Shown here piece by piece: positions 44,139 through 52,435 of a stretch of DNA of 64,000 nt. How positions within the stretch are numbered: the stretch's first letter is position 1; the number at the start of each line of letters is the position of its first letter. The notes beneath the pieces are model-generated. The model was not told the origin of the DNA, did not search any database, and worked only from the letters and a program-made list of their open reading frames with translations. The position numbers and the translations under genes are program-made. This DNA is from Anaerolineales bacterium (GTDB lineage: Bacteria; Chloroflexota; Anaerolineae; Anaerolineales; Villigracilaceae), in the NCBI GenBank assembly GCA_030834895.1, contig JAUQXA010000018.1, forward strand, positions 372,001-436,000. Reading direction: 5' to 3'.

Positions 44139-44172
44139 GCGACAAGTAACGAGTGAGAAGTGAAAAGGTGGA
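44138..44172. repeat. 7-bp phased repeat after phoU
   Basis: AGCGACA, AGTAACG, AGTGAGA, AGTGAAA, AGGTGGA begin at the last base of the phoU stop codon. The last unit forms the 5' arm of the terminator. Confidence 0.65.
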
Positions 44173-44200
44173 CGCGATAGCCGCGTCCACCTTTTTGTTT
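44163..44200 (+). terminator. Terminator of the pst-phoU operon
   Basis: A perfect 14-bp stem (44163-44176 with 44182-44195) with a 5-nt loop and TTTTTGTTT tail. As the 3' ends of phoU and the minus-strand pstB face each other, it may serve both strands. Confidence 0.9.
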
Positions 44201-44203
44201 ATT

Positions 44204-44235
44204 CTAAACTACCCAACTAATCAACTAAACTTACC
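44204..44235. repeat. 8-bp repeat block running into the pstB2 stop codon
   Basis: CTAAACTA, CCCAACTA, ATCAACTA, AACTTACC are in phase; the last unit covers the stop codon of the minus-strand gene at 44231. Confidence 0.6.
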
Positions 44236-44989
44236 CCATTCGTCCCGTGATGTATGCCTCGGTCAACTCCTCTTTGGGATGTGTGAACATTTCGCTCGTG
44301 GGTGAAAACTCCACCAGTTCGCCAAGCCAGAACAGCCCGGTGAAATCCGATACGCGGGCGGCTTGCTGCATATTGTGGGTGACGATGACGATGGTGTAAT
44401 CCTTCTTCAGTTCAGCGATTAATTCTTCCACGCGCAGTGTGGCGATCGGGTCCAGCGCCGAAGTGGACTCATCCATCAGGATGACTTCGGGTTTGACCGC
44501 CACCACGCGGGCAATGCACAACCGTTGCTGTTGACCGAGAGAGAGTCCCATGGCATCGGCTTTCAAATCGTTTTTTACGTCATCCCACAGGGCGGCGCGT
44601 CTCAGGCTGATTTCAACCACCTCATCCAAATTTACGTCCATGCCCATCACGCGCGGACCGAACGCCACGTTGTCGTAAATGGATTGGGGAAATGGGTTCG
44701 GCTTTTGGAAGACCATCCCCACACGCTGACGCAGCGCCACCACATCCATTTTTTCGTCGTAAATATCCTCGCCTTTAAGCAGGATTTTTCCATCCACCCG
44801 TGTGCCTGCGATCGTGTCATTCATGCGGTTCAGACAGCGCAAAAAGGTGGATTTGCCGCAGCCCGAAGGACCAATCAACGCAGTCACTTTCTGCGGCTGG
44901 ATTTCGAGGTCGATATTCGAGAGCGTCTTCTTGACGGGGCTATAGTAAAAGTCCATGTTTTGGACGGAAAAGACGGGAACGGATGTCAT
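44231..44989 (-). CDS. Phosphate ABC transporter ATPase PstB (second copy, divergent)
   Basis: 252 residues. Walker [11 protein letters not shown]-loop [11 protein letters not shown], Walker [14 protein letters not shown] (Pro of DEP replaced by Ser), H-loop [11 protein letters not shown]-terminus YITGRMG. The signature is LSLGQQQR, with the second Gly-Gly replaced by Leu-Gly. ATG 44989 follows TACAAT by 7 nt, so the mRNA is probably leaderless. A long upstream frame to 45214 crosses the promoter and is rejected. It faces away from the second pstS cluster and may supply its ATPase. Confidence 0.92.
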   Translation of the reverse strand: MTSVPVFSVQNMDFYYSPVKKTLSNIDLEIQPQKVTALIGPSGCGKSTFLRCLNRMNDTIAGTRVDGKILLKGEDIYDEKMDVVALRQRVGMVFQKPNPFPQSIYDNVAFGPRVMGMDVNLDEVVEISLRRAALWDDVKNDLKADAMGLSLGQQQRLCIARVVAVKPEVILMDESTSALDPIATLRVEELIAELKKDYTIVIVTHNMQQAARVSDFTGLFWLGELVEFSPTSEMFTHPKEELTEAYITGRMG

Positions 44990-44996
44990 GGGGGCG

Positions 44997-45002
44997 ATTG
45001 TA
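44997..45002 (-). promoter_or_regulatory. -10 box of the divergent pstB copy
   Basis: On the minus strand TACAAT ends 7 nt before the ATG. This is the leaderless arrangement seen several times in the window. Confidence 0.5.
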
Positions 45003-45037
45003 TCAAAAATCAGGATGAATGATGAGAGAGGAAGGAT

Positions 45038-45069
45038 GAATCGCTGGCTCGCTGAATCGTTGAATCGCT
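45038..45069. repeat. 8-bp repeat block between divergent pst promoters
   Basis: GAATCGCT, GGCTCGCT, GAATCGTT, GAATCGCT are in phase and end exactly one base before the TATAAT box of pstS2. Same word family as 26102-26133. Confidence 0.75.
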
Positions 45070-45075
45070 TATAAT
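45070..45075 (+). promoter_or_regulatory. -10 box of the second pstS
   Basis: TATAAT lies 8 nt before the ATG at 45084. The 8-bp repeat block supplies the bases where a -35 element would lie. Confidence 0.55.
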
Positions 45076-45083
45076 CCCGCCCG

Positions 45084-45956
45084 ATGAAACGCCTCATTCT
45101 CCTTCTTCTTTTTTTCTCTCTTTTTATATCCTCCTGCGCTTTCAATTCGGCACAAGCCGCTTCCGAGACCTCCGCGCAGTACATCGAAAACAAAGGTTCC
45201 GATACCATTGTCAACCTGGCGCTGGCTTGGGCGGAGAAATATCAAAGCGAGCACCCAGACGTCCGTATCTCGGTGACGGGCGGCGGGTCGGGGACGGGAA
45301 TCGCGGCGCTGGTCAACGGGACGGTGGGAATCGCCAACGCGTCGCGCAAGATCAAAGATGAAGAACTGGCTGAAGCGGAATCAAAGGGCGTGAATCCCGT
45401 CGAACACGTCATCGCCCGCGATGCGATTGCGGTGATCGTCAACCCCGAAAACCCCGTCAGCGAATTGACCCTCCAACAGATCTCCGACATCTACAGCGGC
45501 AAAATCACGAACTGGACTGGGGTCGGCGGCGAGGACCGCCCGATCATCAAACTTTCGCGTGAGACCAACTCCGGCACGCACGTTTATTTTTTGGAAACCG
45601 TTTTGCGGCTGGGGAAAAAGGAAGACAAAACCCTGTTTTCGATGGATACGCTGTTGCTCCCATCTTCGGAGGGAATTATTTCGGAAGTGCGCGATAACCC
45701 GAATGCCATTGGCTATGACGGACTTGGTTATGTGCCCGACGATCTGAAGATGATTGCGATTGCAAAGGAAGTTGGCGGCGCGTATGTGCTGCCTTCCATC
45801 GAAACCGTGAACGATAAAACCTATGCCATCGCGCGCGACCTTTACATGTACACCGACGGCGAACCCACTGGACTCATCAAGGAATATCTCGATTGGATTC
45901 TCTCCGATGAGGCGCAGGAGATCGTCGCGGAGTTGGGCTTTGTGCCTGTGAAATAA
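45084..45956 (+). CDS. Phosphate-binding lipoprotein PstS (second system)
   Basis: 290 residues. Signal peptide [14 protein letters not shown] with lipobox ISSC. Phosphate-binding-type features are [46 protein letters not shown] and [11 protein letters not shown]. It is shorter and of a different subfamily than the first PstS, which may mean different affinity. No Shine-Dalgarno; probably leaderless. Confidence 0.92.
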   Translation: MKRLILLLLFFSLFISSCAFNSAQAASETSAQYIENKGSDTIVNLALAWAEKYQSEHPDVRISVTGGGSGTGIAALVNGTVGIANASRKIKDEELAEAESKGVNPVEHVIARDAIAVIVNPENPVSELTLQQISDIYSGKITNWTGVGGEDRPIIKLSRETNSGTHVYFLETVLRLGKKEDKTLFSMDTLLLPSSEGIISEVRDNPNAIGYDGLGYVPDDLKMIAIAKEVGGAYVLPSIETVNDKTYAIARDLYMYTDGEPTGLIKEYLDWILSDEAQEIVAELGFVPVK

Positions 45957-45959
45957 GCT

Positions 45960-46055
45960 ATGTCATTGCGAGGAGGGCGATTTTCCCGACGAAGCAATCT
46001 CCTCGGAAGTTGAAGATTGCTTCGGGCAAAAACAAAAGCACCCTCGCAATGACAT
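45960..46055. repeat. Dispersed palindromic element, TGTCATTGCGAG family (copy 2)
   Basis: Outer 14-bp inverted repeat (45960-45973 / 46042-46055) and inner 10-bp repeat GAAGCAATCT / AGATTGCTTC (45991-46000 / 46014-46023). It fills the spacer between pstS2 and pstC2. The transcript would form a long hairpin. Confidence 0.88.
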
Positions 46056-46065
46056 ATGGAGCATT

Positions 46066-46962
46066 ATGGAAAAATCTTTAAACTGGCGTGAGTTTGTCAT
46101 CACACGCGCTGTCAAAGCGAGCGGATATTCCGCCATTCTTTTTGTTGCGCTTATCTTTTTCTTTCTTCTGCGCGAAGGCTTGCCCACGCTGGGCGAGGTG
46201 GACGCCAGTTCCCTGCTTGGCATTCGCTGGTATCCCATCGAAAATTATTTCGGCATCCTGCCGCTCATCACCGGCTCATTGGTTGTGACGCTCGGCGCGA
46301 CTCTGGTCGCTGTCCCGTTTGGAATTGGTACGGCGGTTTATATCTCCGAGATTGCTCCGCGCTGGATGCGCGAGATCCTCAAGCCGCTGGTGGAACTGCT
46401 TGGCGGGCTTCCCTCTGTTGTGATGGGATTTCTCGGTATCCTTATCCTTTCTCCATTCTTGCGTGTTTTTCTTGACCTGCCAACTGGACTTACCGCCTTT
46501 ACGGGGTCGCTGCTCCTCGGCGGCATTGCCGTCCCGACGGTGGTCTCCGTTGCCGAAGACGCGCTTGACTCCGTCCCACGCGGTTACCGCGAGGGAGCCT
46601 GGGCATTGGGCGCGACCCAATGGCAGACTATCTGGCGGGTGACTCTCCCCGCCGCCAAGTCGGGCGTGCTGACCGCCATCATGCTTGGCATCGGCCGCGC
46701 CATCGGTGAGACTATGACCGTGATGATGGTGACGGGCAACGCGCCCGTGCTGGCGATCAAACTTGGCAGTCTCTTCTCCCCCGTCCGCACGATGACCGCC
46801 ACCATCGCCGCCGAGATGGGTGAGGTCGCGAACGGCAGCGTCCACTACCACACCCTGTTCTTCATCGGCATGGTCTTGTTTATCATCTCTTTGACTGTAA
46901 ATATTGTCGCCTCGTCCGTCATCTTCCGCGCCAAGAAACGGGCGGAGAGGATTTTGTCTTAG
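46066..46962 (+). CDS. Phosphate ABC transporter permease PstC (second system)
   Basis: 298 residues, six transmembrane helices. Core motifs are GTAVYISEIAPRWMR, GGLPSVVMGFLG and the EAA loop 'REGAWALGATQWQT' followed by VTLPAAKSG. GGAG lies 6 nt before the ATG. The next gene starts 5 nt after the stop. Confidence 0.93.
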   Translation: MEKSLNWREFVITRAVKASGYSAILFVALIFFFLLREGLPTLGEVDASSLLGIRWYPIENYFGILPLITGSLVVTLGATLVAVPFGIGTAVYISEIAPRWMREILKPLVELLGGLPSVVMGFLGILILSPFLRVFLDLPTGLTAFTGSLLLGGIAVPTVVSVAEDALDSVPRGYREGAWALGATQWQTIWRVTLPAAKSGVLTAIMLGIGRAIGETMTVMMVTGNAPVLAIKLGSLFSPVRTMTATIAAEMGEVANGSVHYHTLFFIGMVLFIISLTVNIVASSVIFRAKKRAERILS

Positions 46963-46967
46963 TCATC

Positions 46968-47831
46968 ATGCTCAAATTCTTCGCACACAACCGTCACACC
47001 GTCCAGCGGCTCGGATTTACCGCCATCACCCTCATGGCGGTGTCCACCGTTCTGCCCATCATTGGCGCAATCGTTTTTATCATCGCAAAAGGCGGCCCTG
47101 GCATTTCGTGGGAATTCCTTTCCGGCTTTCCGCATGACGGGATGCGTGCGGGCGGGATTCTGCCAGCCATCATCGGCACGCTTTACCTGACAGTTGGAAC
47201 GGCAGTCTTTTCTGTTCCGTTGGGAATTGCGGCTGCCATCTATCTTGCGGAGTATGCTAAAGACAACCGCCTGACCCGCCTCATCCGTCTGGCAATTATC
47301 AGCCTGGCGGGAATCCCCTCGGTGGTGTATGGCTTGTTCGGCATGGGATTGTTCGTGCTGTTCCTGCAATTCGGCACGTCCATCCTTGCCGCCTCGCTCA
47401 CGCTTTCCATCATGACCCTGCCTGTCATCATCAGCACTTCGGAGGAGGCGTTACGCGCCGTGCCGCAGTCCTTCCGCACGGTGAGCATTTCCCTCGGCGC
47501 AACCCGCTGGCAGACCATCAGCCGCATTATTTTGAAGGAAGCCCTGCCTGGCATTCTCACTGGAGTCATCCTCGGCTTGGAACGTGCCGCTGGCGAAACT
47601 GCTCCCATTCTTTTCACGGGCGCGGCGTTCTTCCTTCCACGCCTGCCGCATTCCCCTTTTGATGCGACCATGGCATTGCCATATCACCTGTTCGTCATTT
47701 CCACACAGGTTCCCGAAATGCCGATTCGAATCCAGTACGGAACCGCGCTGGTGCTGATCGTTTTTGTGCTGACCATGAATGTTATCGCGACTGTCATCCG
47801 CTCGCGAGCGAGAGCAAAAAGACAATGGTAG
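46968..47831 (+). CDS. Phosphate ABC transporter permease PstA (second system)
   Basis: 287 residues, normal length, lacking the long loop of the first PstA. Motifs: GIAAAIYLAEYAKDNR, LAGIPSVVYGLFGMG, EAA loop 'RTVSISLGATRWQT' and [12 protein letters not shown]. The 3' end overlaps the next ATPase by 7 nt. Confidence 0.93.
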   Translation: MLKFFAHNRHTVQRLGFTAITLMAVSTVLPIIGAIVFIIAKGGPGISWEFLSGFPHDGMRAGGILPAIIGTLYLTVGTAVFSVPLGIAAAIYLAEYAKDNRLTRLIRLAIISLAGIPSVVYGLFGMGLFVLFLQFGTSILAASLTLSIMTLPVIISTSEEALRAVPQSFRTVSISLGATRWQTISRIILKEALPGILTGVILGLERAAGETAPILFTGAAFFLPRLPHSPFDATMALPYHLFVISTQVPEMPIRIQYGTALVLIVFVLTMNVIATVIRSRARAKRQW

Positions 47832-48583
47832 ATAAAATCATTATCGAAGATCTTTCCTTACAATATTCCGACGGCACCGAATCCCTGCGTGGTATTAGCA
47901 TGGACATCCGCGAAAACGCCGTGACTGTTTTATTCGGACCCGCTGGCGGGGGCAAATCCACTTTGCTGCGTTGTCTCAACCGCTTGAACGACTTGACCGA
48001 GGTCAAAGCCAGTACGGGACGAATCCTGATCGATGGTGAAAATATCCTCGACTTGAAGACAGACGTCATCGCCCTGCGCCGCAAGGTGGGAATGGTTTTT
48101 GCGCGTCCCGTCCCATTGCCGATGAGTATCCGCGAGAATTTGACCTATGCCCTCGAACTCGCGGGTGAAAAGCGCAGGTCAAAACTGGATGAAGCAGTGG
48201 AACGTAGTTTGAAACTCGCCGCCATTTGGGATGAAGTCAAAGATCGCCTGGACGAACCTGCCATTGCCCTCTCAGGTGGTCAACAGCAGCGTGTCTGTCT
48301 CGCCCGTGTGCTGGCTTTGCAACCTGAGATCGTTTTGCTCGATGAACCCACCTCGGGGCTTGACCCCATCTCGACAGGCAAAGTGGAAGCCGCCCTGCAG
48401 GAGTTGAAAAAGGAATACACAATCATTTTGGTGCCACATTCCATTCAGCAAGCCGCGCGGACAGCGGATCACGCCGCCTTCTTTTTGGCAGGCGAGTTGA
48501 TTGAGTACACCGAAGGCAAACAAATCTTCACCACCCCGAAGCAAAAGAAAACCGAAGATTACATTATGGGACGGTTTGGGTAA
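47825..48583 (+). CDS. PstB-like ATPase with altered Q-loop (second system)
   Basis: 252 residues. Walker A is GPAGGGKST, the signature LSGGQQQRV is intact, Walker B IVLLDEPTSGLDP is intact and the H-loop is VPHSIQQAAR. The Q-loop, normally [10 protein letters not shown], reads MVFARPVPLP, with A93 in place of the glutamine. Together with the divergent pstB at 44231 the system has two ATPases, so it could be a heterodimer with unequal nucleotide sites. Translationally coupled to PstA. Confidence 0.88.
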   Translation: MVDKIIIEDLSLQYSDGTESLRGISMDIRENAVTVLFGPAGGGKSTLLRCLNRLNDLTEVKASTGRILIDGENILDLKTDVIALRRKVGMVFARPVPLPMSIRENLTYALELAGEKRRSKLDEAVERSLKLAAIWDEVKDRLDEPAIALSGGQQQRVCLARVLALQPEIVLLDEPTSGLDPISTGKVEAALQELKKEYTIILVPHSIQQAARTADHAAFFLAGELIEYTEGKQIFTTPKQKKTEDYIMGRFG

Positions 48584-48593
48584 TTGAGAAACA

Positions 48594-48623
48594 AAAAATC
48601 GGGACTTTCACATCCCGACTTTT
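48594..48623. terminator. Bidirectional terminator between pstB3 and the FKBP gene
   Basis: TCGGGA (48599-48604) pairs with TCCCGA (48613-48618). T runs exist on both strands (CTTTTTATTT on plus, TTTTTTG on minus). The flanking genes are convergent. Confidence 0.75.
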
Positions 48624-48626
48624 TAT

Positions 48627-48971
48627 TTACTTCACTGCAACCAATTCCACATCAAAGACGAGGGTGGCGTTGGGCGGGATGACACCGCCTGCGCCGCGTT
48701 CGCCATATCCAAGCGCTGGCGGGATGGTGAGTTGCGCCTTGCCGCCGACCTTCATCAGCGCAATGCCTTCGTCCCAGCCTTTGATGACCTGTCCCACGCC
48801 CAGCCGAAAGGTGATCGGTTCGCCGCGCGAAACGAAACTGTCAAAGACCTTCCCATCCAAAAGTTTTCCTGTGTAATGCACGCTGACTGTCTTTCCCGCT
48901 TCCGCCTGCGCGCCTGTACCTGCTTCCACCTCAATATATTCCAAATATTCCAATCCGCTTGCTGTTTTCAT
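48627..48971 (-). CDS. FKBP-type peptidyl-prolyl cis-trans isomerase
   Basis: 114 residues, a minimal single FKBP domain without signal peptide. [57 protein letters not shown] and FDVELV are the standard active-site segments (Y, F, D, W, Y, F type). It is cytoplasmic and helps folding at proline bonds. Confidence 0.95.
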   Translation of the reverse strand: MKTASGLEYLEYIEVEAGTGAQAEAGKTVSVHYTGKLLDGKVFDSFVSRGEPITFRLGVGQVIKGWDEGIALMKVGGKAQLTIPPALGYGERGAGGVIPPNATLVFDVELVAVK

Positions 48972-49011
48972 GGTTTCTCCATTCTTCGATTTTGATGGGT
49001 TATTTTATCGG

Positions 49012-49045
49012 AAAAAAAAAGAGGGACACGGCGTCGCCGTGTCCC
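49012..49045 (-). terminator. Terminator of the Rieske/cytochrome b operon
   Basis: On the minus strand an 11-bp stem GGGACACGGCG / CGCCGTGTCCC (49023-49033 / 49035-49045) is followed by TC and nine T residues. The loop is tiny (1 nt as drawn), so the inner pairs are probably open. Confidence 0.85.
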
Positions 49046-49071
49046 TACAGATGTCACGTACAAAGACTATG

Positions 49072-50481
49072 TCATGGTGTTGCTGTTGCCACTGGTTCGG
49101 GGGTTGGAGCCACGAAAAGCGCCGCAGCTTCCTCCGCAGTTTGCGGCATTCCGTTCATGATCCAGCGGACGAACACGTCCACCACATTGGGTTTAAGTGG
49201 ATTGGTCAGCGGCATGACGCGAATCATTTCCTCGTCAGGTTTCTCTGGATCCATGATGGGTTGTTCCTGAATGACCTGCAGGAGGTAACTGGTCTCATCG
49301 CCGGGGATGATGTTCTTTTCTGCATTGTCGCCTGTGGTGAGGATTTCCTCATAGGAGGTCATCAGGTAGTTATTGTTTGTCTTGCCGGCACGGTGACAGG
49401 AGATGCAATAGCGTTTGACAATCGGCTGGATGTGCACATCGTATGAAGGCACTTCACCATCTGCCAGCGGCGGGAAGAGCGGCTTGATCTTCGGCGCTTC
49501 GAAGCGGTCGTCCCACATGTAGCGCATGAAGGTAATCATGTAATCGATTTCGCTCTTCGAGAGTTCGCCGCCGTAGGCTTTGCCAAAAGGAGTCATGCCC
49601 GCATTGGGGCGTCCGTACGCGATGACTTCATACATGGCAGAGTCGGTGACGGTGTAGAGTACATCCTTGCTGTTGATGGGCGTGATCTCTTCGCCTTCCA
49701 GTCCTTCCACGCCTTCGATGACCGCAACCGAACCATCTTCGCCGTGACATTCGGTGCAGTTGACCGCGTACAGGTCCTGCCCCGCCACAATTTGGTTAAC
49801 CAGCGTGGTGGCGACTTCAACCTCTTCGACCTCGGCTTTGGGGTGCAGAGCCAAAACCGTCCCTGAGATAAGGATCATCGAAACAGAAGCCAGCACGGTC
49901 GTCCAGACCATGGAACGGGTGGATGACTTGAAGACGTAGGACATCAAAGTCAACGCGATGTAGGCAAGCGTGGGGATGATCAGCCCCGAAACGGATTGCA
50001 AAATCCCAAGCAGTTTCGACCCGTCAGCGGCAACGGTCGGCACCTCCGAAGTCAGGGTGAGAAGCACAATGCCGACGACCATGATAATCATGATGGAAAT
50101 GGGCAGAATGCGCTTTCCGTAATAGCGGTTGGGGCTTTTTTCGATGAAAGGCAACAGGGTGAGAAGCCCAACTGCAACACCGGGAATGATGACGGTGGCT
50201 AGCCACTCGATTTTGCCTAGGACGGGAATCTGCCCATAGATAGCGAGGAACTTGAAAAGGAAGAGGAAGTACCACTCGGGGCGCGGGATGTAGGAGGTGT
50301 CACTTGGGTCAGCCTTGGGTTCGACGGGAACGCCGACGAAGGTGGCAAGAATGATCAACAAAACGAAGATTCCCAGCGAAACGATCAGGTCTTTGAAAAT
50401 GCTATCGGGCCAGAAGCGCTCGCCCTTGTTGAGTTCGCGTTCGTAGCGCGCGTTGATTTTTTGTTTGGTCTCGTCGTTCAT
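49072..50481 (-). CDS. Cytochrome b subunit IV fused to two c-type cytochrome domains
   Basis: 469 residues. Residues about 35-215 resemble subunit IV / the C-terminal half of cytochrome b, with the quinol-site sequence PEWYFLFLFKFL and about four or five transmembrane helices. Two c-haem sites follow outside the membrane: CTECH (about 243) and CISCH (about 362). The tail is Pro/Thr/Ala-rich. The protein would carry electrons from the Rieske/b part to an external acceptor, taking the place of cytochrome c1 or f. One base separates it from the b6 gene upstream. Confidence 0.9.
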   Translation of the reverse strand: MNDETKQKINARYERELNKGERFWPDSIFKDLIVSLGIFVLLIILATFVGVPVEPKADPSDTSYIPRPEWYFLFLFKFLAIYGQIPVLGKIEWLATVIIPGVAVGLLTLLPFIEKSPNRYYGKRILPISIMIIMVVGIVLLTLTSEVPTVAADGSKLLGILQSVSGLIIPTLAYIALTLMSYVFKSSTRSMVWTTVLASVSMILISGTVLALHPKAEVEEVEVATTLVNQIVAGQDLYAVNCTECHGEDGSVAVIEGVEGLEGEEITPINSKDVLYTVTDSAMYEVIAYGRPNAGMTPFGKAYGGELSKSEIDYMITFMRYMWDDRFEAPKIKPLFPPLADGEVPSYDVHIQPIVKRYCISCHRAGKTNNNYLMTSYEEILTTGDNAEKNIIPGDETSYLLQVIQEQPIMDPEKPDEEMIRVMPLTNPLKPNVVDVFVRWIMNGMPQTAEEAAALFVAPTPEPVATATP

Positions 50482-50482
50482 G

Positions 50483-51142
50483 TTAATCCTCTTTCGACGG
50501 GAAGTGGGACTCGCCGTGTTTGATGATGAGGAACAGGTGAATGCCGATCAAACCAGCCAGCAGGAGAGGGAGCATCCAGATGTGAGCGGAGAAAAACCTT
50601 TGCAGGGTGAGGGCGCTCAGGTCGGGTCCGCCGCGCAGGGCTTTGAGGAGGAACTCGCCGACGAAGGGCACGCTGCCCGCAATCTGAGTGCCAACGGTGG
50701 TTGCCCAGAAGGCGCGCTGGTTCCAGGGGAGCAGGTAGCCGGTGAAGCCCATACCCAAAGTCATGATGAACAAGCCGATGCCGATCAGCCAGGTCAATTC
50801 GCGCGGATATTTGAACGAAGCGGTAAAGAAGACCCGCAGCAGGTGAATGAAGACGACCATCACCATCAACGTCGCGCCCCAGTGATGGATGCCGCGGATC
50901 AGCCAGCCAAACGCCACACCTTCCATGATGTACTGAACTGAGTCATAGGCATGGTCTGGGGAGGGGGTATAGTAGACGGTCAGGAAGATGCCTGTCAGCC
51001 CCTGCATCACAAAGAGGAACAGACTCGCGGAGCCGAGCGTATTCCACCAGTTGCCCTTCGGTTCGGGACGGTCGAGCAGGTTAGTGTACATGTCCTTCAA
51101 GCCGAGACGTTCATCGAGCCATTCGTAAACTTTTTTCCACAT
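50483..51142 (-). CDS. Cytochrome b6-type subunit of a quinol oxidising complex
   Basis: 219 residues with four transmembrane helices. Bis-His haem ligands fall at H86, H100, H187 and H202 in my count, identical positions to plant and cyanobacterial cytochrome b6. Position 35, the Cys that binds the extra haem in b6f complexes, is Thr here, so that haem should be absent. It joins the Rieske protein and the subunit IV fusion in a b6c-like complex. Confidence 0.94.
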   Translation of the reverse strand: MWKKVYEWLDERLGLKDMYTNLLDRPEPKGNWWNTLGSASLFLFVMQGLTGIFLTVYYTPSPDHAYDSVQYIMEGVAFGWLIRGIHHWGATLMVMVVFIHLLRVFFTASFKYPRELTWLIGIGLFIMTLGMGFTGYLLPWNQRAFWATTVGTQIAGSVPFVGEFLLKALRGGPDLSALTLQRFFSAHIWMLPLLLAGLIGIHLFLIIKHGESHFPSKED

Positions 51143-51144
51143 GG

Positions 51145-51642
51145 TTAACCTGCCTTGGAGAAAATCTCAATGCGACCATCTTCCGTCAGGCGGAATTCCG
51201 TGTACACATCCAGCGGGCGCGGCGGAGGACCGTCCAGCACTTCGCCTCCAATGCCGAACTTCGCATCGTGACACGGACAGAGAAATGCCTGGGCTTCTTC
51301 GCTCCAGTTGACGGAGCAGGCGAGATGTGTACAGCGGCTGTTCAGGATGACCAGGTCTTTGGGATCGTCCGACTTGCGGATGGCGTATCCACCAAAGGAG
51401 TTGGATGTCCGCTCCCAGCCGTTGACCTGCACACGGGTGAAGGAGAACGGGTAGGGCACGCCGGCCTGCATATCTTCGAATTTGCCAATGGAGACCCAAA
51501 TGTCCTTTCCGCCCTCTTTCAACGCCGGGTCGATCAAATAAAAAATGGTCGGCAAGCCAATCGCCGCCCCAATCACCCCGCCCACGATTCCTGTTGTGAC
51601 CTTGATGAAATCACGGCGGGACATTTCATGCGAACCAGACAT
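51145..51642 (-). CDS. Rieske iron-sulphur protein
   Basis: 165 residues. A twin-arginine signal/anchor SRRDFIKVTTGIVGG lies at the N-terminus (about 8-30), fitting Tat export. The cluster-binding boxes are CTHLAC (about 103-108) and CPCHDAKF (about 122-129), with Cys-His in each for the [2Fe-2S] centre. AGGAGG precedes the ATG. It is the first gene of the operon with b6 and subunit IV. Confidence 0.95.
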   Translation of the reverse strand: MSGSHEMSRRDFIKVTTGIVGGVIGAAIGLPTIFYLIDPALKEGGKDIWVSIGKFEDMQAGVPYPFSFTRVQVNGWERTSNSFGGYAIRKSDDPKDLVILNSRCTHLACSVNWSEEAQAFLCPCHDAKFGIGGEVLDGPPPRPLDVYTEFRLTEDGRIEIFSKAG

Positions 51643-52059
51643 GTAAGCCTCCTGAAGTTTTACTTCGCCCTGTGTATGATGGCAGGACGCGATTTCTTCC
51701 TATGATACCAAATTGCCCTTAACTCACCTGCACTGCGCGCAGGCGCAAGTGTCGTTCCTCGCTCTCGCTCGTCACTCCGCTTAGGGCTGAAAAGTAAAAA
51801 AATACGGGGCTGTGTTTCAAAGAAGATTATAAAGGTCTTTGACCCCTTTTTTATAGGATAGCTGAAACGAAATAAGCAGGATGATTGTCACTTTCTTGTC
51901 AATGCCCTCTATGTGATAATCGTTCCATCGGTTCCCATTCCCAAGTAAAAAAAAGAGTAAAATTCGTTCTGCAAGTTGTTCGGTTTGTCATTGTTTCTGA
52001 AGGATCACATCGGGCGATTTTTCACAATCTCCCAATCCAATTTTTTCGAGGAGGCATAG
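51643..52059. promoter_or_regulatory. Divergent spacer between Rieske and sdh operons
   Basis: 417 nt without a supported gene. On the plus strand TGTGATAAT (51912-51920) is an extended -10 box with start near 51927, giving a leader of about 130 nt before sdhC. A short stem GGTC-TTT-GACC with seven T residues lies at 51834-51853. No known riboswitch is recognised. An open frame 51885-52202 overlaps sdhC in another frame and is not supported. Confidence 0.45.
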
Positions 52060-52434
52060 ATGGGCTTAAGCAGAAATGTCAGCCTATGGACGGGCTTGCG
52101 GTACAAGGGGCAGGGTCCGTACCTGACCTTTATCCTGCACCGTATCGGGGGATTGGGCATGGGAATCTTCGTTACCATGCATATTCTCGTGTCGTTTTTT
52201 GATGGGAGTATCGGGACTTTCCTGAATGATGTTTACAAACACTGGGCGTTCCAGATATTCATTTTCTTTTGTGCCCTCTTTCATGCCATCAATGGGCTGC
52301 GGATCACCCTCCTCGACCTGTTCCCGAAGTTGATCGAGCATCATCGTGAAGCCATGTGGATCGAGTGGGCGATCTTCCTGCCGACCTTTGGCATTTCCGC
52401 CCTGGTCATTATCATGACCGCGTTGGGAGGTTAG
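52060..52434 (+). CDS. sdhC: Succinate dehydrogenase cytochrome b556 subunit SdhC
   Basis: 124 residues, three transmembrane helices. The haem-ligand helix shows H in TMHILVSFF and LHRIGG; the second has FCALFHAINGLRI, the family motif. It anchors SdhA/B and takes part in quinone reduction. GAGGAGG lies before the ATG. Confidence 0.9.
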   Translation: MGLSRNVSLWTGLRYKGQGPYLTFILHRIGGLGMGIFVTMHILVSFFDGSIGTFLNDVYKHWAFQIFIFFCALFHAINGLRITLLDLFPKLIEHHREAMWIEWAIFLPTFGISALVIIMTALGG

Positions 52435-52435
52435 C

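Noticed and set aside
44990..45214. N-terminal extension of the divergent PstB
   Set aside because: It would cross the TACAAT box and the opposite pstS2 gene; the normal PstB start is at 44989.
51885..52202. 105-codon frame before and over sdhC
   Set aside because: It overlaps the start of sdhC in another frame and has no ribosome site.
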